Origin: Corella eumyota
Taxonomy: Eukaryota > Chordata > Ascidiacea > Phlebobranchia > Corellidae
Assembly: GCA_963082875.1 (NCBI GenBank)
Contig: OY720097.1
Coordinates: 10,424,501-10,488,500 of the forward strand
Reading direction: 5' to 3'
Length of the DNA: 64,000 bases
This document shows, in pieces, positions 50,801 through 62,800 of the stretch. Each line of letters opens with the position of its first letter. The first letter of the stretch is position 1. Below the pieces are notes generated by a model. It made no database searches. It was not told the origin of the DNA and saw only the letters and a list, made by a program, of their open reading frames with translations. Position numbers and translations under genes: made by a program.

Positions 50801-53800
50801 TTCGGCAGGTCGTAAATATTTGCTGAAGAAAGCAAGAGGTGTCCACTTTCCATTAATTACTTGTTGCAAAACGGCACCAACCGCCTGTTGTGATGCGTCA
50901 ACCGTTAAGGCTGTTGTAGCATGCGCCTGGGGGTGATGAAGCATGGTACAATTAGCAAGTGACAATTTTGCCTTGTCAAAAGCGAATTGCGTGTCCTTAT
51001 TCCAGATCAACTTTTTTGGCTTTCCTGACAAACTTTTATAAATTGGCGTCATTATGCGTGCGGCATCAGGAATAAAACGAAAATAAAAATTTATCATTCC
51101 GGCAAACTCCTGTAGTCCTTTAACAGTTTTAGGGGGCTGCATTTGCGTAATAGCTTTTACTTTATCCGGTAAAGGAATTATTCCAGCTTTGTTAACCAAA
51201 TGCCCTAGAAAGTTGAGTTCTGATTTGCCAAATCGACATTTGTCAATGTTAACGACTAAGCCGTTTAGTGACAGAACTTCAAAAAGACTTTTTAAGTGTT
51301 CAAGGTGCTCTTTCTCAGATTTGCTTGCTACCAATATGTCATCCAGATAGATGAACACGAAATTAAGACCTTGACACACACTGTCCATGAGTCGCTGGAA
51401 AGCTTGTGCAGCATTTTTTAACCCGAACGGCATGCGCCTGAATTCAAAAAGGCCAAATGGAGTTATGACAGCGGTCTTCGGTATATCTTCAGGGGCCACT
51501 GGCACTTGGTGATATCCTCTGACTAAATCTATTTTAGAAAATAGGCAACAACCGTCTAAATGCGATGTAAAATCTTGTATATTGGGTATCGGATAACGAT
51601 CCGGTTCTGTGAATGCATTTAGACGGCGATAATCACCGCACGGTCTCCAACCTCCAGAAGCTTTGGGCACCAAATGAAGGGGTGAAGACCAAGGACTAGA
51701 GGAGCGTTGAATTATGCCCATTTCCAACATCTTTGTAAACTCCGTTTTGGCAATAATAAGCTTCTCGGGTGGCAATCGACGAGCTCGTGCGTGAACAGGT
51801 GGACCGATGGTGGGAATGTAATGCATGATATTGTGCTTAGTGGTCTTTTGATCAAAACGTGGCAACGTAAGCCCTGGAAACTGATGCAATAACGATGTAT
51901 ATGTTGAATTGACTTGCAATACCAATTTTTGTGGAGGGTCGTTTTTTAAAACTGGTTTTTGCAAAAGCTTTTGGCCGTTTATGTCTACTAGGAAGGAGTT
52001 TTTACGCAAAAAATCTGCACCAAGAAGTGGCCTAAGAACATCCGCAATAACGAACTTGCATAAAAATGTACCAACAGGTAAGCAAATTTTTGTCATTTTA
52101 GTCCCATATGTGCATATTTTGCCTCCATTAGCGGAAAGAAGTGGTTGTTGTTTGGTTCTTGTTCGTCGCTCATAACTGGTCGGCGGGATAACACTTACTT
52201 CAGCACCAGTGTCGATGAGAAATCTAATTTTGGGATTGATGTCGTGCACAAAAAATAAATTGTTTTGTTTACCGGTTGCTGCCGCTGACAGCAACCGGCC
52301 ATTTAATTTTCCGAAAAATTACAAGGAGGAACGCATTTTCTGGCCCTGTTTCCAAACCGGCGATGATAGAAACATAGAGAATCGCCATTCTTATCGGGTT
52401 TTCGCTCAGTTAGTGTCCGATTAACTCGAGAAATGGCGTAAGGTGATGGAGCATTTCTTGCCATCCATACAGCATCGGCACGTTGCGCAAGTGCATGCAT
52501 GTTTGCGAATGAATCATGGGCAAGAACTAAACGTACATCCTCTGGTAGATGTTGCAAAAAAAGGTGTTGAAAAATAAAACACGATTTGTGATCGCCTAAC
52601 AGTGCCAGCATTTCATCCATTAATTCGGACGGTTTGCGTTCTCCCAAACCAGGCATGTTTAGCAACCGAGAAGCCCTTTCTTGTGCGGAAAGCGTGAATG
52701 TTCCTAGCAATCTTTGTTTGAGTGCTTCATACTTGTCATTGCTTGGAGGGTTTTCCAATAAATCAATGACCCGAAGGGCAGTATCTTGATCTAAGGCAGC
52801 AACCACATACAAGTATTTCGTCTGGTCAACATTTATTTTTCTTAACTCAAACTGAGCTTCTGCTTGTTGATACCAAACTCTCGGATGAGCTGACCAAAAG
52901 CTTGGCAATTTTAAAGAAACAGAATTCTCTTCTTTAATCATTCTAGAAATGTCGTTTCTAGATGTCGGGGTCACCAATGTAGCAGTTAAATAGAAGTGAG
53001 AAAGCGTCTTACTAGTTTAACGGTGAATTACAGAATGAATGAAAGATAAGATAACAGCGGGACGCTTAAGTAATTAGGAAAAAGGTAATAACAACATGCG
53101 TATAACGTACACACACATACTACGCTTCGTATGTCAATAAAGTAGTGCGCTACAACATACAATTTATTGTGTTATATTTTTTTGTTATTAAAAATGTTTT
53201 GTATTTACTTTCTCCAGCATAATTTCATAACACTTTGCTTAATTAACTTAATTTTTTGGTTGATATTGTTAACAAACATACCAATTTTGTTTAAAAAAAA
53301 GTAAAAAAATGTTTAATAAGGTATTATCAAAATTATTCTTTGTAACAGTTTTTGTTGAACTTTAGTTCCAGAATCACCAGCATTAAGAGTGCGGCCTTGT
53401 AACTTTAGTGATACCTACCAACACTGGGTTTGTCAGTCAAGTAACACGTTTCATATTAAGCTAAGAGGGTTCAAACATAGTTTTTTACTGGACGCAGTAA
53501 GTTTTTTATATAAAATATTTGTAATAAATGAAATTGTTTGTTTTTATCTGACTGTTATAGTTTTTTTATAATTATTATATTGGATGTATTTTATATAACT
53601 TTAAGTTTTTTAATCATACCTTGGTCATAATTTATTTTAGCAAAGCTATATTATTTTAATAAAAGAAATGCAATTTGAATTGACATAAGATTAAGCTTTT
53701 TTTATCATTGTGATTTATTTAAAAAAAAAATTAACTATTTTTTTATTTCAAAATGACTAAACTTTTTTACATGTATTGTTTTTAACCAAACATAAATATT

Positions 53801-56800
53801 TGAGGTTTATGTTATAGTTGGAACCTTATGACAGAGTGTTTATGGGAGGACCAACCACAGATGACAGTTGTGAAACTTTTTGGAAAGCCAAAAATGGTGA
53901 AGAATCAATCTGTGACGAGCGATATAGACCTGCAGGTAAAAGTTATTATGTAATAAATAAAACAACTGATGAATATACTAGGTAAAACAAAAAATATAGT
54001 CTTAACCTATTGTGGGTTTAAAATTTTCGAGCTCTTTTGATGAAAATGTACGAATACCAATTTTTTAACGTTTTAAAATACCTGCACATTTTACAGTTCT
54101 ATGCCAGCTGTAACACTAAAGTAAATATTAAAAAAATTATAAACAATGGCGAATTAAAACTTACATTAAGGGTGACATTCTTATGTAAACTATGTTACAA
54201 ATGTTTACTTAATTTATTGTGGACATATTAATTTTTAAAATGATATGACTCATAGTTGCAAACTTCTGAATTAAGCTACGTACTTACTTTTTAATTTTGG
54301 GTATCGATGTTAAGTTTTTACAAATGGTTTATAGTATGTTAAATGTCACTTTTACTAATACTTAATTGTTTTTTAATGTATTTAGAAAATTTGTTTTTGG
54401 TAAAAAATGGAGAAATAAAGTACGAAAAAAATCCGGATTGTAATTATGAACCTCCATCTGTTGACAATAGATTTGATGATAAAAGAAAAGCAGAGATATA
54501 TTGTTTAAGACGTGGTAAGTCTGTGGTATTTATTAAATCCTGTTTATTTCTTATGTAAACGCCTTGCTTTTAAAAGTTAGAAGTTTTTAAGACAACTCTT
54601 TTTAATATTGAGGAATAGTTAGTTTGTTGTTTTAATAAACCGAGTTTATTTCATATATATATATATTTAAAAGTTCAGATTACTTAGACAGCATTCTATT
54701 ATACGTTCTTAGGTGGTAAACCTGCAAGTGTATCAGACATTAACGCAGGTGTAAAAGATGGTTTTAGTGAGGGTTGTACATGTGCTCATGTAGCAGGTGA
54801 TAGTAAGTTAAGAGGTTTTATGAAACATGAAGACAGGAAATGTGCTTTCGGTCCTGGTATGCCAAGTTTAACTAGAAATCTGTTTGTTTGTGATGGCACC
54901 GACTCTGAGTATCAGTGGTGCTACAGGTAGTGTTACTTGAAAGTATCTTACATAAGAGTGAAACAAAGTTTTATTTTTTTCTGAAAGGTTCTTTTAAATT
55001 TATATGATTTTCGATGTAATCTAATCATTAAGTTATTTTACTGAAAACAAGTTGTAATGTTAACCAACTAATGTAAATTGAAGTTATTGTTAAAATCTCT
55101 GCTTAGAATTACTGTTTTTTTTGTTGTTGCATTAATTTTAGGGGCACAAGAAAAGATAATGTAAAGCAAAATTTACAGTATGCGCGTTGGTGTGCAACGT
55201 ATTCTTTTTTGACCTCTGAGCTTAAAGGTTTAGAAGAAAGATCTTGTCTCGAGCAAAACTACTTTGTATGTGATAAACGTAAGTTCTTTCAGTCTTATGT
55301 TGAAAACTTAATATGGATAAATTAGATTTTGCGTATCTCCACTTTTTAAATTTTAATAAAAAAGATTTAAAGATTTCAACAAACATAATTAAAAAAAACA
55401 TTGTTCTTTTGAATTTTATCTTGCGACTGTAATACAAAAAATTTCACACCTTAAAATTTTACTTTATTATTAAACTAGTATTAAAAGCTTTAGTACCTGA
55501 AGTTATAAGTTATCTACAAACTTAAAAGTACTATAATTCTAGGTTATTTATACACTTAGTGGTATACTATACGTTAATAAACATTAAAATTTTAGAGATG
55601 TTAGATTGTTGTTGCTCCGCTCCTCATATTCCCGATAAGAGTTTCTATGTAAGAGAGGATTGGAGAGAAGGTCAAAATGCAACCAAACTACAATGCCAAC
55701 CTGGTTATGGTTTTAATGCAGATCCTAATGTTAAAGAGAAACATTTGGAGTGTGTTAGTGGTTCTAGAATCTGGAATCCTGATCCTACGACTTTACAATG
55801 TCAACGTATGACTTACAATAATGAATTACAATTTTATTTAGCTATATTAGGCTGTTATGAATAATAAAGCAATATTGTTAAATAGGGATTTAAAAACTTA
55901 TTTTTTTAATAATATTCTAGTTTCTAAATATTATGTTAATTTATAAGTAAGACAGTAAAACATAAAAAAAATAAATTGTTTTCCTAACGTGCACTTTCTT
56001 TTTTAATTGTATTTACTAATTTTAAAAAAAAATTGTAGTTTATGATATTAAAGTTTTTTTTTTTACTCTTTTCAGGGCTTTCTTGTTCTGATCCACCTCC
56101 ATTAAACAACAATGTTAGAACATCTAACCCTTCTGGTATAACTAGTGGAAATTACAAGTACAATGATACAGTAACTTACTCTTGCAACCCGACCTTAACA
56201 ATTAACTCATTACCTGGTATTAAAACAAAAACTATTACTTGTCAAGATGATCAGACTTGGGGACCGGATCCTGACAAATTTGATTGTTTACGTAAGTTTC
56301 TTTGTAAAAATTTTATACTAAGTGCAAATTTTCTTTCAAGATAATATAAATTTTGATAGGTTTTAAAAAGCTCTATTTTAATTGCATTTTTATATAAATC
56401 TTATATTTGGCCAGGTTTTTATTAACTGTAATAAAATATCACAGAGTTACATTTTGTCACCCTAAAACTTTTTACTTTATTTATTAAAAAAATTTACTTT
56501 ATTAAGCTTTTCATGTTAAAACATTGCTACTAAGTATTGTGAAATTGTATTCATGGTAATTGTTGTAATTAACATGGCCTAACTCTTTCTAAACATCTTG
56601 TGACGTTAATCACTTATTAATAGATTACATTGATAGAATATGTGTAAAAATAACGTATTTTATTAATAAAGAAAAGGTTTACCATTTTACATTTAAAAAA
56701 AAACAATTTTAAAAATTAACCTATAAAAAATTTAGACAATAAAACAAAGCTAATTTTATTTTATGAATTTATTACAGTTGTTAAATGCAAAAATATTCCA

Positions 56801-59800
56801 CAAATGCGAAACAGCAAAGCTCACTATACTGAATCGAACAATACGTTATGGTACAGCTGTAGCACCGGTTATTGGGTTGAAAGAGGTGTAACTGAAGTAC
56901 ATGGATTTAATTGTTTAGATAGTGGGGAATGGGAACCTAACCCATACACCAATGTTTCCTGTCAAGGTGTAAAATAACTTTTTGTGATTTTATTGTTTTA
57001 TTTAAATAACTTTTAATTTTTTTGTTACTTTTTATACATTATGCAACCCCTATTTTGTCAACTAAAGAACTTTGGATGTATATGTGTATTTTTTAGTTTT
57101 TTTCGTATCACCTTAAGGTGATAAGTTTTATATTTTTTATTGGGTACGGGTGTGCTGTTATGACGTGTTTTTGAGCTATCCGTTAACGCCGGGCTCAAGG
57201 GCGAATAGTGTGGCGTTGGTGCGGCTCGCACCCGAAACCTTTCGGCTTGTAATCCGACGCCATGACCGGTTCGCCACACTACTGGACTTATATGTGTATT
57301 TTTATTTAGTTTTATCTTGTGAAGAACCAACTGCTCCACCTCATGGTCAAACCTTATTAACAAGCTACAGGTTAAAATATATTTATATTTATTAAAAAGG
57401 GTTGTCAATTCTGTTCAGTCTTTTTCTGATTTATAAGAACTGGAACCTATGTTATTTACTTCAAGCTGTATAGTAAAATTAGTTGTAATTTATAGTTTAG
57501 TAGTTAGTTCCACTAACCAAAACTTAATGTTTTGATTAATGTGTTTCTTACTTAATTAACTAATATTGACATTAAAATTACAGATATTTGGCAAATTTGA
57601 CAATAATATGCGATATAGGTTTTGCACTTACTCCTCAGGATTTAAATGTTATTTGTGACAAGAATGGTTTTTGGGATCCACCTGCTGATGATAATTATTG
57701 TCAAAGTAATTACTTATTTTTATGTGGTTTTAATTTTTTTGATATATTCTAATAGGTTTGTTAGTAATTAAAACTTTTTTTTACAATAAAAACATTTTTT
57801 TTCAAAGATAAGACATGTAGTCAACCAATATCTCCAGGTCCAGATGTAAATGTTAGTGGAGTATTAAGAGAGACTTATTACTACAAAGACACTTTATTTT
57901 ACACTTGCAATAAAATTGGTAAATCTTTTTTTGTAAAAAAATGTTTAATATTGCTTAATGTATCGATTTATTTTGCTTAATATGTTATGTTAATTTTTGA
58001 TATTTATGGTAATTTATTAAAATTATAGGCTTCATTTTTTAGTTTCTAAAATTATGTTATTTATAGATTAAAAATGTATTTAAGCCTAATGTAACTTCAA
58101 TACCATATACTGCCTTGCTTGCTTTTAAACTACTATTAAAAATTTTTCATTTTTGTTAAGGTTATGAATTAAGGAATGCATTTACGATGTTTAGTCTTCA
58201 GCAATTATCATGTTTGGGTGTAGATAGTAGTGGTGAGCTAGTGATGTATGCAAGTTGTGATAATGAAGATCTTAAACAACTCTGGATTTGGTTGAACGTG
58301 AATCAAATACAATCTGTATTTAATGAGGTACAAATTATTTTTTTGTAATAATATTCTTTTAATAAGAACAATTTTATTAAATTCACAGAAATGTTTAGCT
58401 GGATTTGGTTCTTTAGTAACTGCAGCAGTTTGTGATGGCAGTGACGATAAGTAAAATATCTAGACTTCTTATTATAATATTTTTAAATCATTTTTTTTAA
58501 CTGCTTACATATTGTGCTACAAATTTATATTTTGAAACGTTTAATTTATACACCTGTTTATGTTTATTGTTTAAAACAGGCAATCATGGGACTGTCCTTA
58601 TGATTTTGACAATTACTATCTTTTAGAAATCAAGGGAAAGGAATCTTACTTAAGGTTTTGTTAGGGCTTAATTAAATAAGTTAGAAAAAAATAAGTTTTT
58701 AGGTCACAAAAATACTAAAAAATTATAATTTTAATGCATTGCTATAAGTATATTATGCAAAAAAATTTTATTTTTCTTATATTGCATTTTTAAACATCTT
58801 TCTATCCCAAATTGTTGTATCCAACTATTATGTAGTGTGACAGCAACAAATAATGTTGAAATGCGAAGTGGGGTGGTAGATTCTTTTATGTCGTGGAGAA
58901 TTGGGTTGGACAGAAGTCGAATCTGTTCTTATAAAAGTAAATTTCACTATTTTTAGGACTGATTTTATTGAATTCTAAGTTTGATATTTTTAAAAATAAA
59001 AAGGAATTTATTAATAGTTGAAGGTGATCACCTGATGGCCAATGTCATGTAGGTGTATTTTTAGATCATTAAGATATTGTAATACCACTACTAACATTGG
59101 TAATTAAATAACATTGGTAATCATCAGGCTTACTGGTAGATTAACAGGGCGATATTGGGTTAAACTGTAGTGTTTTTATAGTAAATATATGTTTTTGTTA
59201 AATATAATTTTAATTTTTGTTTCAGATGGGTATAAAGAAATTGAATCAACTTGTTCGAAGCATGGGACATGGAATTTACCTGGAAATTTTTACAAATGTG
59301 TAATTCTACTTTGTCCTGTACTCCATGCTATTGATGGAGCAGATTTAGTTATTTGTAAGTGTTTTTATGATTTTAAAATATTAATAAAAGTATATTTGTA
59401 GGGTAATGGATAATACCCATATAATATAACACACAAACTCTAACAAATTAATTATAAACCTTAAAACATATTTTTGTAAAAATAATCAGGCTTGTTTCAA
59501 AAAAAAAACATTTTTTAAATGTACTTTATACTTACAGCTGAATCTGAAGTGGAATATTCTTATGGAACAAAGGCAACGTATACATGTGATGAAGGTTTTT
59601 GGTTAAAAAGTGAAATTACTTTTGTATCACTTGTTTGTAATTATACTGGAGATTGGGAACCTAGAATTGATTATATCAAATGTTATCGTAAGATTTAAAT
59701 CTTAATTAATAGATTCAAAAAAAAATTACAGAAACTTTTTTGTAAATATGCATTTTTTTATAAAGTAATAAAAAAAATTATACAAAAATTACAAATATTA

Positions 59801-62800
59801 GAAAGCAGTTTTGTTACTTTTTTTTAATCTATCTAAATAATAAGATTTGCGTAATAATGTAATAACATGCAAATTAGTTTCAAAGAATGTAATTTTTGTT
59901 ATATGTGTAAAAATAGGTAAACAACAAGCTTTGACAAATTTGCTTACTAAATTAAATCACAAAAATTAGTTCATTATCTAATTTTTTATATACGTTAAAC
60001 CTTACTATTTCATCATAACTTTTAATAAATTTTTAGCTTTAATGTGTCCAGTACCTTATCCAGTTCAATATTCCATTCAAAGTGGATTGTTATGGACATG
60101 GAAATCTACAGTTGAATATACTTGTGCAACTGGTCAGTTAAATAAGTCTTTTGATTAGACAACAATTTATACAACAAATTTATACCTTTTTTATGCTTTA
60201 CTTATTTAATGGCATGAACTTAGAGCATTACTGAAACACCTCGTATTGTTTACACGTTTTTAATGTAGGGTTTTGGTTTGGAAGGCAAGACCTAAAAAGA
60301 ACTACAATTTGTTCAGCTAATGCATTATGGGAACCAGATCCTGAAACTAATTTTAAATGTCTTCGTAAGATTTTTTCTTTTTAAATTTAGAGGCTATGCT
60401 CAATTTTAATTTTTAAGTTTTTTAAAAGTTTGTATAGATAAGTAATTTAAAAAAAATGTTTTTCTTATAAAGTTGTTTTAAAACTTTTTGATTAAGTTGT
60501 AACTTGTGAAGATCCGGGACCCATTCCAAATGCTGACTATCACATCAGTGGAGAAGAAGTAGACTACGATGCCATTGTGCAGTAAATAGTTTGTTTTAAA
60601 ATTACAAGTTTTAAAAATATATTTAAAAGGAGTTGCTTTAAGCCAAAAAAGACTTATTGGCTATTTTCGAAGCAATCTGCATATGCGATAATCTGTTATT
60701 TTCTGATGGTTTGTTAAAATAATTAAATTTTTGAGAAATTTTACATTTCATTGCTATTATACAAATCTATTTTTATACTTAGATATCAATGTGATGAAGG
60801 TTACTGGATTAGTAGGGGAATAATATCAGTTGGAGTTACCTGTTTGTCAACTGGTTTATACTCACCGCCCCCTGATACTTTACAATGCAATCGTATGTGA
60901 ATATTTATTGAATTTTGTTACCATACAAACAAAAAAATATATATGATAATTTCCTAATAAAAAAAAGAAATGTTTTTTTTTTAAGTTTTGAAATGAACAA
61001 AATTCATATTTGTTCCAACTAAAAATTAGTTATTTATTATATTTTATTTGCTGTTCATTACTTTTTAATATTTTCTTAACATAAAAATAAGTCTTGTTAT
61101 TATAGAAGCAACATGTTTTCCACCTGGTGTTGTGAGATATGCTCAAATATTTCCTGCTAATTATGGACCTTATGAAGCAGGTAACACAGTTTTAATAATT
61201 CGGTTGTTTTTTTGAACTAGACTAACGATTCAATTATATTTTTTTATATGTTTCTATTTTTATAAAATAAAATGTAAAAAACAACTTAACACAATAAATA
61301 TAAGATCACTTTTTTATGGTTTGCGAACAAACCATTGTACCTTACATTTTGGATTATTTTTCTCTTACTTTTACTGTTTACGCTTATGGCTCACGATAGG
61401 ATTGTAAAGTACAAATAATTCAAAAAATATAGTAATGTATCATTAGTTACCAAAGCTAAGTGTATCTATGCCCTTGTTAACTTTAAATTATATTTATTTG
61501 ATATATATTTGGCCATTATTCTTCTTTTTAAATTATGGTTTATGTGAAGTTTCTTGATGTTCTTCAACAATGTGATATTATTGAAGTTGTTTTATTAATA
61601 TTGTTTCAGGTAAAAATGTTACTTTTAAATGTATCAGCAAATATTGGATAAAACCTGGCGTGTTCACTGCTGATCTGGCTTGCAAGAATTATGGAGAGTG
61701 GCGGCCATTATCCACTTCAATTTCATGTATTCGTGAGTAAAATATCGACTGTATTAAAATGTGAAGTGAAATTGAAAAATTTAAAGTTTATGTTTTTCAA
61801 AATAAATTTGTAAATTTTATTTTTACAATTCCTTTTTTAAGTAGGCAATGCATATTAAGCAAAAGTTGTATTTCAATATTTTAAGTTACATTTCTTGGTT
61901 TTGAAAAAAGGTTTATTTTTACAGCAATTCAATGTACTGCACCCTACCTTGTACAGAATGCGGTAATAGGTGGAAGTGGTTTAGGTGCTGGCGTTCAAAG
62001 ACCAGTGACTTGTAATACTGGGTTCTGGATTGATCAAAAGACTGAGGAAAAAACAATTAATCTTGTTTGTGATGAGATATCTGCATCATGGAAGCCCGAG
62101 AATATAACTTGTCATGGTGAAAAAATTGATTTATTTTGCTACTAATATTTGTGCTTAGCTATTGTTGTAAAAAACCATTACCAGCTATAAAAAATTCTTA
62201 CCACGTTGGTTGATATTAAAAAAATTTTACAACAGCTTATTGATATTCATAATCCATGACAAATTAAATAAAAAAAATATTTAAAAAAAAATATATATTT
62301 ACAAATTAAATAAAAAAAAATATTTAATTTGTGAGATATCATTTGTTAGTTTTCACCTATTTATTTTTTACATAAAAATGGTTTATTTACCTTACTGAGA
62401 GCTTGACACTGTGGTCAAGGCACTGGACTTAAAGACAGTAGGTCTTAAGGTTAAATATTGCTGAAATTTTGTATTAGTGTTACTAAGTTGTGTGCTGTTT
62501 AAGCTAACTATTGAGCAAAAAACAAGATTTTTAGTTCTTAAAATGGCAATTTCAGCCTGCTTTAAGTCAAGAAAACAAAAATTACTTATACATTTCTGCA
62601 AATGGGCTAAAAAGTAGACCTTAAAACATAAATAATAAAAAATGTTTGCTATTATAATTTAGTTTGTAAAGAACATTTTTTTAAAAATATTTGTAGAGGC
62701 AATTTGTCCTGATCCTGAAAGGCTTGCCAAAGCAGATCTTTACATCAACCCTCCTTCATATACTTATCTTGAAACTATAGTGTACAGGTGTAAGGTTGGT

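Larger units (their letters stand above)
49637..53154 (-). mobile_element. Ty3/gypsy LTR retroelement, CsRn1-type, recent fossil
   Basis: 3.5 kb element inserted antisense in intron 30 of the lectin/CCP gene. Parts in minus-strand order: 5' LTR (52978-53154); a primer-binding site that matches the tRNA-Trp type TGGTGACCCC; gag at about 52.3-53.0 kb with the C-H-C-C zinc knuckle characteristic of the CsRn1 clade; protease, reverse transcriptase and RNase H at about 50.5-52.3 kb; an integrase region at about 49.9-50.5 kb; a polypurine tract; and the 3' LTR (49637-49813). The flanks show a 4-bp direct repeat ACAT. The two 177-bp LTRs differ at about one place by eye, so insertion is recent. It does not look whole: pol is shorter than usual for the family and has at least one break. 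Confidence 0.9.
48792..53935 (+). other. Ricin-type beta-trefoil domain 1
   Basis: Exons 29-32, residues about 1185-1358. Visible strings: [43 protein letters not shown] and [10 protein letters not shown]. The C...QxW motif is typical of ricin B-like and mannose-receptor cysteine-rich domains. It aligns with trefoil 2 ([33 protein letters not shown]). The phase is 1 on both sides. A Ty3/gypsy element lies in the intron between exons 30 and 31. Confidence 0.65.

Noticed and set aside
51707-52424. Plus-strand frames of 60-90 codons
   Set aside because: They are shadows of the antisense Ty3/gypsy element.
57058-57408. Minus-strand frame of 116 codons
   Set aside because: It runs through the family 2 SINE and the antisense of exon 39; not a host gene.
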